From CAYQQU01 sp964419545 (GTDB lineage: Bacteria; Bacteroidota; Bacteroidia; Chitinophagales; Saprospiraceae): a DNA stretch of 64,000 nucleotides. Positions 8,154 to 15,304 of this stretch are shown piece after piece. Position 1 is the stretch's first letter. Every line of letters begins with the position of its first letter. The notes beneath the pieces were generated by a model. The model was given only the letters and a program-made list of their open reading frames with translations. It was not told the DNA's origin and did no database searches. The stretch lies in contig CAYQQU010000001.1 of the NCBI GenBank assembly GCA_964419545.1, forward strand, positions 124,001 to 188,000. Reading direction: 5' to 3'. Position numbers and translations under genes: made by a program.

Positions 8154-9830
8154 ATGACCAATAAAGAGATCGCCAAAACCTTTCAGTACCTCGGCAACAT
8201 CATGGAGCTGCACGGGGAGAACAAGTTCAAAATCCGTTCTTACCAGAATGCTTACGTCACTTTGCGCAAACTCGACGAGCCGCTCGCGGAAATGGAGGAC
8301 GCCCAGATCGCCCAGATCAAAGGCGTCGGGAAAGCCATCGCCGCCAAGATCCGCGAACTGGTGGATTCGGGGAAGATGGCGACCCTGGAGCGCTATCGCG
8401 AACAAACGCCCGAAGGCGTCCAGGAGATGTTGCGCATCCCGGGCTTCGGTCCCAAAAAAGTACTGACCGTCTGGAAAGACCTGGGGGTAGAAACCATAGG
8501 CGAGCTGCTGTACGCAGTCAATGAAAACCGGCTGATCGAACTGAAGGGCTTCGGCTCCAAAACGCAGGAGGACCTCCGCAAAAAGCTGGAGTATTACCTT
8601 CGGTCGCGGCACCGGTTCCATTACGCGACCCTGGAAGCAGAAGCCAAGGCCGTTCGTGCGGCCCTTCAGGAACGGCTGCCGGAGGCGCGCGTCGAATTCA
8701 CCGGCGACCTGCGCCGGCGTTGCGTAGTGCTGGACCGGATCGAGCTCCTCGTCGGACGCGAACAGCCGCTGCCGGAACACTGGGCGCATAGTATCCTGCA
8801 GGTGGAAGGGGAAGAAGCGAACGGCCTGGCGTACTTCGGGCAGACGACGGGCGAACTGCCGTTCCGGATTTACGTCTGCTCCCCCGACGACTGGGGGCGG
8901 CATTGGTTTCGGCGCACCGGCAGCGAGGCTTTCCTGTCGGCATTTGCGGAGGCTTTTCCCGATGCATTGGCGCAAGCGGCCGCAGCCGAAAAAGCTATTT
9001 TCGACCGCGCCGGCCTGCCGTTCATCGAACCGGAACTGCGGGAGCAAACCTGGGCGCTCGAACGGGCCCGGGAGGATCAGCTGCCCGAGCTCATCGCTCC
9101 GGCCGATATCCGCGGGGTGGTGCATGCGCATTCCACCTTCAGCGACGGGCTGCACAGCGTACGCGAAATGGCCGAGTACTGCCGCGATCAGGGCTACGCT
9201 TACCTCACCATGACCGATCACTCGCAGTCGGCATTTTACGCCAACGGGCTAAAACCCGAAAGGCTGTACGAACAATGGGAAGAGATCGACCGCTTGAATC
9301 AGGAACTGGCTCCCTTTCGCATTTTTAAAGGTATCGAAAGCGATATTCTCGCCGACGGTTCGCTCGATTATGAGGAGGACATTCTGGCGCAGTTCGACAT
9401 CGTCATTGCTTCGGTGCACAGCAGCCTGCGCATGGACGAAGAAAAGGCGACCCGGCGACTGATCCGGGCCGTGGAAAACCCATACACCCATATTCTGGGC
9501 CACCCTACCGGCCGTCTTTTACTATCGCGCGAAGGCTACCCGGTGGATCATCGCCGCGTCATCGACGCCTGCGCCGAGCACGGGGTCGCCATCGAACTCA
9601 ACGCCAACCCTTATCGCCTGGATCTCGACTGGAGCTGGATACCTTACGCCCTGGAAAAAGGCGTATGGATAGCCGTCAATCCGGACGCCCACAGCCAGGC
9701 AGGCGTGCACGACATCTACTACGGCGTCTGTGCGGCGCGCAAAGGCGGGCTTACCGCGGCGCAGTGTTTGAACCATCTCGATCTCGAGGCGTTTACCAGA
9801 TTCCTAAAAGGAAAGTCGCCGAGCCATTAA
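8154..9830 (+). CDS. polX: PolX-family protein: HhH + PolX core + PHP domain, polymerase site altered
   Basis: 558 residues, the usual bacterial PolX length. N-terminal 8-kDa/HhH region (IKGVGKAIAAKIRELV, IPGFGPKKVLTVWKDLG, LKGFGSKTQEDLRKK), middle polymerase-beta-like core, and C-terminal PHP phosphoesterase beginning HAHSTFSDG (H324, H326) with TMTDHSQ, GIESDI, ASVHSS, GHPTGR and NPDAHS metal ligands all present. In known PolX the core carries GSxRR...GDxD; here the aligned stretch reads GDLRRRCVVLDRIE, so the two metal-binding Asp are Arg195 and Glu197. PHP-linked 3'-5' exonuclease / AP-endonuclease activity is likely kept while gap-filling synthesis is doubtful. ATG 8154 is chosen; the frame is open further upstream inside the previous gene. 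Confidence 0.88.
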   Translation: MTNKEIAKTFQYLGNIMELHGENKFKIRSYQNAYVTLRKLDEPLAEMEDAQIAQIKGVGKAIAAKIRELVDSGKMATLERYREQTPEGVQEMLRIPGFGPKKVLTVWKDLGVETIGELLYAVNENRLIELKGFGSKTQEDLRKKLEYYLRSRHRFHYATLEAEAKAVRAALQERLPEARVEFTGDLRRRCVVLDRIELLVGREQPLPEHWAHSILQVEGEEANGLAYFGQTTGELPFRIYVCSPDDWGRHWFRRTGSEAFLSAFAEAFPDALAQAAAAEKAIFDRAGLPFIEPELREQTWALERAREDQLPELIAPADIRGVVHAHSTFSDGLHSVREMAEYCRDQGYAYLTMTDHSQSAFYANGLKPERLYEQWEEIDRLNQELAPFRIFKGIESDILADGSLDYEEDILAQFDIVIASVHSSLRMDEEKATRRLIRAVENPYTHILGHPTGRLLLSREGYPVDHRRVIDACAEHGVAIELNANPYRLDLDWSWIPYALEKGVWIAVNPDAHSQAGVHDIYYGVCAARKGGLTAAQCLNHLDLEAFTRFLKGKSPSH

Positions 9831-9884
9831 CAGCTCATTAACAAATATTGCCAACTCATTAACGCGCAGGAAAAACGAGAAAGC

Positions 9885-9892
9885 TACCTTTG
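9885..9892 (+). promoter_or_regulatory. Bacteroidota -7 promoter element upstream of the DUF1573 gene
   Basis: TACCTTTG matches the -7 consensus TAnnTTTG exactly. No clear TTG stands at -33. It would give a leader of about 45 nt before the ATG at 9945. Confidence 0.6.
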
Positions 9893-9944
9893 TAGCGGTA
9901 ATTATTTCACATCCGATTTGTGTAACCTAAAACAGAATTGAGTT

Positions 9945-10481
9945 ATGTTCAAGACTGCCAAAGTAGCCTTTTTGGCCACCCTTCTTGTCGGTTTCCTGGC
10001 CAGCTGTCAGAGCGGAAGCAGCGACGTTCGCGAAGAAGCTCGCGAGAGCGTTGAAAACGAGGCTGTTCAGCCGCAAGCTGCTCAGCCGCAGGCCGCTCAG
10101 CAGACCGCTCAGCAAGCCACGGCTCCGGCCGGCCCGACCACCGTTATGGAATTCTCGGAAACGGAGTTTGACTTCGGCACGGTCACCGACGGCGAGAAAG
10201 TATCGCACGTTTACAAGTTCAAGAACTCCGGCGACGAGCCGCTGATCCTCAGCAACGCGCAGGGCAGCTGCGGCTGCACCGTTCCGAAGTGGCCGCGCGA
10301 GCCGATCGCTCCGGGTGAGGAAGGCGAAATCGTAGTAGAGTTCAATTCCAAGAACAAGAAAGGAAAGCGCAACCAGAAGGTGACCATCACCGCCAATACC
10401 AATCCGCCGCAGACGTTCCTCTATCTGAAAGGGGAAGTGCTGCCGGGAGAAGGTGCGCAACAGCCGACCGTTACGCAGTAA
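9945..10481 (+). CDS. DUF1573 domain lipoprotein
   Basis: 178 residues. Signal peptide with lipobox LASC near residue 21, then a low-complexity Gln/Ala/Pro linker (residues ~43-65), then a DUF1573 domain from about 70: ETEFDFGTVTDGEKVSHVYKF, GSCGCTVPKWP and PGEEGEIVVEFNSKNKKGKRNQ are typical. DUF1573 is an immunoglobulin-like domain very common in exported Bacteroidota proteins; its biochemical role is not established. The gene is monocistronic: its own promoter upstream and a strong terminator after it. Confidence 0.88.
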   Translation: MFKTAKVAFLATLLVGFLASCQSGSSDVREEARESVENEAVQPQAAQPQAAQQTAQQATAPAGPTTVMEFSETEFDFGTVTDGEKVSHVYKFKNSGDEPLILSNAQGSCGCTVPKWPREPIAPGEEGEIVVEFNSKNKKGKRNQKVTITANTNPPQTFLYLKGEVLPGEGAQQPTVTQ

Positions 10482-10500
10482 TTTTCGGCGTTCAACAAAA

Positions 10501-10543
10501 AAAAAATGCCTGTGGGGTAAACCTTTACCGCGCAGGCATTTTT
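10501..10543 (+). terminator. Intrinsic terminator after the DUF1573 gene
   Basis: AAAAATGCCTG (10502-10512) pairs with CAGGCATTTTT (10533-10543); a second inner stem GGTAAA/TTTACC lies in the loop. A/T tracts on both sides make it potentially bidirectional. Confidence 0.85.
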
Positions 10544-10576
10544 ATTTTGACGACGGCTTTCAGATCCAATCAGCAG

Positions 10577-11440
10577 ATGAAAAATTATTTATCCCTAATT
10601 AAGTTCAGCCATACCATCTTCGCCCTGCCCTTCGCCTTGCTTGGCTTTTTTCTGGGTACGCTGCAATCCGGCGCAGGATTCAGCTGGCGGATTTTCTTGC
10701 TGGTCGTGTTGTGTATGGTGCTGGCCCGCTCGGCGGCGATGGCGTTCAACCGCTACATCGACCGGGATATCGACGGGCAAAACCCGAGGACGGCCGGCCG
10801 GGAGCTTCCGGCCGGCGTGATCACCCCCCGGGCGGCCTTGTTTTTCGTAGGGCTCAATAGCGCCTTGTTTATTCTGGCGACCTGGTTCATCAATCCATTA
10901 TGCTTTTATTTGTCGCCGGTCGCCTTGTTCGTCATTCTAGGGTACAGCTACACCAAACGATTTACCTACCTCTGCCACTTCGTTCTGGGGCTGGGCCTTT
11001 CCCTGGCGCCGGTAGGGGCGTACATTGCCGTTACCGGTCACTTCGATCTGATCCCGGTCGTTTATTCCGGCGCCGTATTGCTGTGGGTTGCGGGTTTTGA
11101 CATCATTTACGCGTTGCAGGACGTCGAATTCGATCGTTCGCTCAACCTCAGTTCCGTACCGGTCAGGTTGGGCCGGCCCCGGGCGCTTCTGCTTTCCAGC
11201 CTGCTTCACGTCGGGAGCGCCTTGCTGATCCTCACTGCCGCTTATCTGCTCAGCCGGCAATATCCGGCTTTCGGGTGGCTGCAATGGGCGGCGGCCTGTA
11301 TTTTCCTGCTGCTGTTGTACTACCAGCATACCCTCGTCAAACCCGATGATCTGAGTAAGGTCAATCTGGCTTTTTTCACCACCAACGGTGTGGCCAGCCT
11401 GATTTTCGGCGGTATGGTGATCCTGGATATCTTTCTTTGA
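10577..11440 (+). CDS. mqnP: UbiA-family polyprenyltransferase, probable MqnP of the futalosine pathway
   Basis: 287 residues, about eight hydrophobic segments. Both Asp-rich prenyltransferase motifs are present: NRYIDRDIDGQNPRTAGREL and YALQDVEFDRS. This fits the UbiA-like subgroup often labelled 4-hydroxybenzoate polyprenyltransferase. Because mqnD, mqnA and mqnE are in this window and no ubiquinone genes are seen, the likely role is prenylation in futalosine menaquinone synthesis (inference). ATG 10577 (MKNYLSLIKFSH) is preferred over a start 30 bp upstream because it fits the family N-terminus. The gene ends 6 bp before a palindromic element. Confidence 0.82.
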   Translation: MKNYLSLIKFSHTIFALPFALLGFFLGTLQSGAGFSWRIFLLVVLCMVLARSAAMAFNRYIDRDIDGQNPRTAGRELPAGVITPRAALFFVGLNSALFILATWFINPLCFYLSPVALFVILGYSYTKRFTYLCHFVLGLGLSLAPVGAYIAVTGHFDLIPVVYSGAVLLWVAGFDIIYALQDVEFDRSLNLSSVPVRLGRPRALLLSSLLHVGSALLILTAAYLLSRQYPAFGWLQWAAACIFLLLLYYQHTLVKPDDLSKVNLAFFTTNGVASLIFGGMVILDIFL

Positions 11441-11446
11441 TCCGGC

Positions 11447-11598
11447 TACGAGCATGTTTGGGGCGGGTTCGTTTTGAAAATCAACAGGTTAACTAAAAGA
11501 TAAAATGTGCGTTTACCGGGGTAAATGAGCATTTTATCTTGACGACAGGTTCCTAACCTGTTGATTTGCAATAGAAGCAAGCTCCAAACATGCTCGTA
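11447..11598. mobile_element. 152-bp nested palindromic element (MITE-like)
   Basis: Outer 18-bp terminal inverted repeats TACGAGCATGTTTGG-GC at 11447-11464 and 11581-11598 match at 17 of 18 positions. Inside lies a perfect 14-bp pair (11478-11491 with 11554-11567), then a perfect 11-bp pair (11497-11507 with 11530-11540), then a central TTTACC/GGTAAA hairpin. No ORF is present. It fills the gap between two convergent genes. It may be a non-autonomous element or a large bidirectional terminator; no target-site duplication is clear. Confidence 0.6.
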
Positions 11599-11603
11599 AG
11601 CAA

Positions 11604-11981
11604 TTATTGTTTGCATTTACCATCCTTCCAGCTGGTCAGGCCGGCTTTTTCAGCCTCACAGGCGTTGCTGTAGGTTTTGCCGTCACAACCGCAGACCGGC
11701 ATAAAAACCTTGGCGCAGGCCCGGTCGGGGGCGATTTTCTCCGGGTCGATACAGGGGCATTCTCCTTTTGTCCAGCTGGTCAGACCGGCGATCCTGGCGT
11801 AGCAATCGTTGGGATAGGTCTTGCCGTCGCAGCCGCAGACCGGTTCGTAGATCTCGATACAAACGGCGTCCGGGTCGATCTTGCTTTCGTCAATACAAGC
11901 AATGTCTTCTTTCGGAACCCGGTTGCAGGTAGCGGCGGTGAAGATTGCGGTCAGGCAAAGTAAACAAGCAAGGCGAAGCAT
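11604..11981 (-). CDS. Kazal-type protease inhibitor lipoprotein, two domains
   Basis: 125 residues. A signal peptide with an AATC lipobox (Cys19) precedes two near-identical Kazal domains, residues ~29-74 and ~76-123. Each has the pattern C...C-x(7)-PVCGCDGKTY-x-N-x-C...C. Kazal domains inhibit serine proteases. The gene lies next to a large secreted subtilisin on the same strand, so protection of the cell from its own exported protease is a reasonable guess, not shown. The two domains share PVCGCDGKTY and AGLTSW, pointing to internal duplication. Confidence 0.85.
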   Translation of the reverse strand: MLRLACLLCLTAIFTAATCNRVPKEDIACIDESKIDPDAVCIEIYEPVCGCDGKTYPNDCYARIAGLTSWTKGECPCIDPEKIAPDRACAKVFMPVCGCDGKTYSNACEAEKAGLTSWKDGKCKQ

Positions 11982-11999
11982 AGGCGGTTTTTTCTTGAA

Positions 12000-12135
12000 G
12001 AAACCATTGCGGATTCATTGATTAACCTGCAAACTACGCTTTGTGGGTCATATTTCGTTACAAAAAACTTCATTAACCCATGAATAATCCGGGTTAAGCT
12101 CAGTCCGGGTTAAAGACCAAACCCGCAATGGTTTC
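12000..12135. repeat. Inverted-repeat bounded intergenic element
   Basis: GAAACCATTGCGG (12000-12012) is inverted at 12123-12135. Inside, TTAACCC/GGGTTAA (about 12073-12097) forms a hairpin containing the recurring 18-mer ATGAATAATCCGGGTTAA (12080-12097). The right end carries, on the minus strand, the 19-mer CCATTGCGGGTTTGGTCTT that recurs near 22.70 kb. It lies between the subtilisin stop and the Kazal start on the minus strand. Confidence 0.5.
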
Positions 12136-12170
12136 AAAAATACACACTTCCGCCAAAAAATTAACCCGGA

Positions 12171-15110
12171 TCACGGTATAATGATCCGGCGCACTGCGGT
12201 CCGTTGGTTCAGTTGAAGTTGCAGGAAATAAATACCGGACGGAAGGTCTTCCGGCAGGGGGTAGGCGATCCGGTGTTTTCCGGGGGGCAATAGGCCGTGC
12301 CTGCGTTCCACTAAGCGCCGGCCGTCGCTGCCGTACAGCAAGCTGGTGCAGCGGCCGGCGGCGGGGATGTCCAGAGAAAGCCAGACCTGGTCTGCTGCGG
12401 GTACGGGGCCTACTTCGATCCGCCAGTTCTCGGAGTTGTTTTCAGCGGCGGTTTGGATACAGGAAGCGCGAATCCACTGGTATTCGGAGAACTTACCCGG
12501 GCGCTGGTCACAAAAAGTACGGGCTTCGAAAAGGTAGAAGGTGCAGGGCGTCAGGTTATTCAGCGCCAGCTCGTTCTCTGCAGAAGCAGACAGGTAGTTC
12601 CAGCTGGTGTCGTGGAGGGCCCGGTACCGGATTTCGCTCCACTCCGCGCCCGGGGCGGTCGTCCAGGAAATCGTGATGCTTCCGGTCTGCGCAGTTTGGA
12701 TGGCCAGTTGCGGCGGCGGACAGGTTTCCGGCGGCGCGGAGGTGATCCGCAGGCAGTAGTCTTCCACTTCACCGAAAGAAAAATGCCCCGGACAGGCCCC
12801 CGGTGGCGTTCCGTTCGATCCCGTCCACCGCATCACCACCCGCATGCGCGTTTCTCCCGGCTGGGCGTCGTCCGGGATGGCGATCTGGCCGAAAACCGTT
12901 TCCGTAAAAGCAAAACCGGGGTCGAACACCTTTTCTTCCGGACCGGTAAAATTGCCGTCCTGGTTGAAGTCGATCCACACCCTGAAGTATTCCGGAAAAG
13001 GATAACCCCCAAAACCGGGCTGTAGTTGGATCGGATAGACGGCTCCCGGGACGAGGGCGGCATCCTCCAGGCCCGTAAAATTGCCGTATCCCTGGTTGGG
13101 GCCGCTGGTGTGATCCAGCTCGCCGAGTACGACGCGTTCGATCCACTCCTGGCCGGTTGCGCCGCCGATCGCTGTGCAGTAGGCATGGTCGTGGCAGGCT
13201 CCGCAACCGGAAGTCTGGAAAAAGGCTGCGGGCGCCGGTGCGATCGACTGATCGGCGCACAAAGTTGAAATGCGGTACTGGTAAGGCGTACAGGGCAGCA
13301 GATCTTCCAGGATCAGCCCACTCTGGGAGAGGCTGTCGAACTGGAATTGTTGACCTCCTCCCTCCAGCACCACCCGGTAATAGGCGCCCGGCGTGGTTGC
13401 CCAGTCGAGTTGGAAGGCCAGGGCTCCGAGCGGCGTGAGTTGGGCGTCATCCGGATGGGGGCAGCAGCCGGCTGTCCGGAAACAGCGGACAGGACTGAAG
13501 AGGAAGCCTTCGGGCCCGGAGCAGATGGTGCGCAGCTGAAATTCGTAGCTGGTACAAGGCGTCAGGTTGCAGAGCTCCAAAAAAGTATGGTGCGTGGTTT
13601 CGTATTGCCAGGTAGCCTCGCCGACCGCTCGCCAGCGGAGCACTACGGTATCCGGCTCATCGCTCCAGTGCCAGTTGATGGAAAAGTCGTTTTCGTTCAG
13701 CGGTGAGGCGGTCAGGTCGAGGGGCGTAGGGCAATCCAGGCACTGCGCGGTGAGGGCAAGCAGGCTGTTGAATACATTGAGGCGTCCGTCCGAGGCCACT
13801 TCTCCGGTCAGGTTGTCGATCGGGTCGACGCCGGCCATCAGGAGCGTACGGGCGAGCAGGGCGGCGGCCCCGGGATCGTTATGGGCCAGGCCGGAGAGGC
13901 GCGGGCAGGGCGCGGCGTAGAGCAGGGCGATAGCGCCGGCAACCAGGGGAGTGGCGAAAGAAGTACCGGAAGCCGGCAGGTAAGCCCCGCCCGGCGAGGT
14001 CGTCAGCAACTGAGCGCCCGGAGCAGCCAGGTCGATACTCTCGGGGCCGTAGGCGGCAAAGGTCCGTTGGTCCTGCTGATTGGTAGCCGTCACGGCGATC
14101 AGGTATTCGCTTTGGCATCCGGTCGGCATATCGCCGACCAGGTCGACATTCCAGTTTTGGTTGGCGGTGGCGGCGACATTGAGGATGCCGGCCGTTCCGA
14201 GGCTGTCGTAGACGGCGCACCAGAGGGGCGCTTCCGTCGGCGACAGGCCGTCGACGCCCCAGGAGGTATTGGTAGCGACGATGAAAGCACCGGCTGCTCC
14301 CTGCGATTCGTTGTAGCGTTTTCTTTGCTCCAGGGCGTAGGCGTAAGCCGCGATGATGTCCGATTCGAGTCCCTGGCCGGTGACGACGGGCAGGACTTTC
14401 ACCTGCCAGTTGAGGCCGGTGACGCCGAGGTTGTTGTCGCCGCGGGCGCCCAGCAGGCCGGCCACGCGGGTGCCGTGGGCGGAGGGCGGGAGGTAGTCGC
14501 TTTGCGCCTGGACGTTCCAGCCGCGGTAGTCGTCGACGTAGCCGTTGGCGTCGTCATCCAGCAAATTGCCGGGTATTTCCTGGTGGTTGCGCCAGAGGTT
14601 GGGCGCGAGGTCGGGATGCGTTGTATCCACCCCGTTGTCGATCAGCGCGACAACGATGGTGTCCTGCCAGGCGCTGGCGCCTCCCGTAGTGATGTGCCAG
14701 GACTGCGAGACGCCGATGCCGCCGTATCCGCCGGCCGGGGATTGCCAGGGCCATTGCTGCCAGAATAGTGGGTCGTTGGGTGTGATCTCGCGCTGTTCCA
14801 CCCAATGGTTGAACTGGGCGGCCCTCACCAGGGGGTGGCGGCGCAGCCGGTGCAGCACTTCCTGCTCGTTCCCGATTTGCGGATCCAATTGCAGCCGGTG
14901 GATGCCGAGAGCGGGAGCGGGGCTGGGCAGCCAGCGCCGGAAAGAAGGAAAAGAGGAGAGGCCGCCCTTCGATCTCAGCAGGGCGGTGGTATCCGACGCC
15001 GGTTTCAGCTGTACGAGGATTTCTCCCCGGCGGTGTTCCAGCAGCTGGGCGCCGGCCGGCAGGCGGAGGGAAACAAATACAACCAGCAGAAAAAGCCATT
15101 TACTGTTCAT
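12171..15110 (-). CDS. Secreted subtilisin-like S8 protease with FnIII, GEVED and T9SS sorting domains
   Basis: 979 residues. Signal peptide (KWLFLLVVFVSLRLPAGAQ), a ~90-residue propeptide-like region, then an S8 catalytic domain with the full triad: Asp in VVALIDNGVDTTHPDL, His in SAHGTRVAGLLGA, Ser in ASGTSFATPLVAGAIAL. After it come Cys-containing fibronectin III-like modules, a GEVED domain ending FGEVEDYCLRI, a further FnIII module and a C-terminal type A T9SS sorting domain (LPSGIYFLQLQLN...RRIIIP). Predicted to be exported through the outer membrane and anchored or released. ATG 15110 is chosen because it opens the signal peptide; an in-frame ATG lies 9 bp upstream. Confidence 0.92.
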   Translation of the reverse strand: MNSKWLFLLVVFVSLRLPAGAQLLEHRRGEILVQLKPASDTTALLRSKGGLSSFPSFRRWLPSPAPALGIHRLQLDPQIGNEQEVLHRLRRHPLVRAAQFNHWVEQREITPNDPLFWQQWPWQSPAGGYGGIGVSQSWHITTGGASAWQDTIVVALIDNGVDTTHPDLAPNLWRNHQEIPGNLLDDDANGYVDDYRGWNVQAQSDYLPPSAHGTRVAGLLGARGDNNLGVTGLNWQVKVLPVVTGQGLESDIIAAYAYALEQRKRYNESQGAAGAFIVATNTSWGVDGLSPTEAPLWCAVYDSLGTAGILNVAATANQNWNVDLVGDMPTGCQSEYLIAVTATNQQDQRTFAAYGPESIDLAAPGAQLLTTSPGGAYLPASGTSFATPLVAGAIALLYAAPCPRLSGLAHNDPGAAALLARTLLMAGVDPIDNLTGEVASDGRLNVFNSLLALTAQCLDCPTPLDLTASPLNENDFSINWHWSDEPDTVVLRWRAVGEATWQYETTHHTFLELCNLTPCTSYEFQLRTICSGPEGFLFSPVRCFRTAGCCPHPDDAQLTPLGALAFQLDWATTPGAYYRVVLEGGGQQFQFDSLSQSGLILEDLLPCTPYQYRISTLCADQSIAPAPAAFFQTSGCGACHDHAYCTAIGGATGQEWIERVVLGELDHTSGPNQGYGNFTGLEDAALVPGAVYPIQLQPGFGGYPFPEYFRVWIDFNQDGNFTGPEEKVFDPGFAFTETVFGQIAIPDDAQPGETRMRVVMRWTGSNGTPPGACPGHFSFGEVEDYCLRITSAPPETCPPPQLAIQTAQTGSITISWTTAPGAEWSEIRYRALHDTSWNYLSASAENELALNNLTPCTFYLFEARTFCDQRPGKFSEYQWIRASCIQTAAENNSENWRIEVGPVPAADQVWLSLDIPAAGRCTSLLYGSDGRRLVERRHGLLPPGKHRIAYPLPEDLPSGIYFLQLQLNQRTAVRRIIIP

Positions 15111-15255
15111 TACTTCCACCTAGGTATTTTCGAAGAAACAAAAACAAGGAGGAAGCGTTAACCGGTCTGCTCATTTTCCCGTGAAAAAATAAAGGGGTGA
15201 CAAAAATGCGACAGACAGCCGCGCCTATCACTTATTTGCTGGAATTCTAACAGGT

Positions 15256-15286
15256 TTTGATTTTTCCGCGGATACGCTTAACTTGA
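15256..15286 (+). promoter_or_regulatory. Probable promoter of the PorE-like gene
   Basis: TTTG around 15256-15259 is followed after 19 nt by TAACTTGA (from 15279), near the TTG-N19-21-TAnnTTTG consensus. The predicted leader before ATG 15305 is short. Confidence 0.45.
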
Positions 15287-15304
15287 GCGTTAAAAATAAA
15301 ATTC

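Noticed and set aside
12453..15123. Multiple plus-strand ORFs opposite the subtilisin gene
   Set aside because: All are shadows of the subtilisin reading frame, whose catalytic triad and sorting domain are clear.
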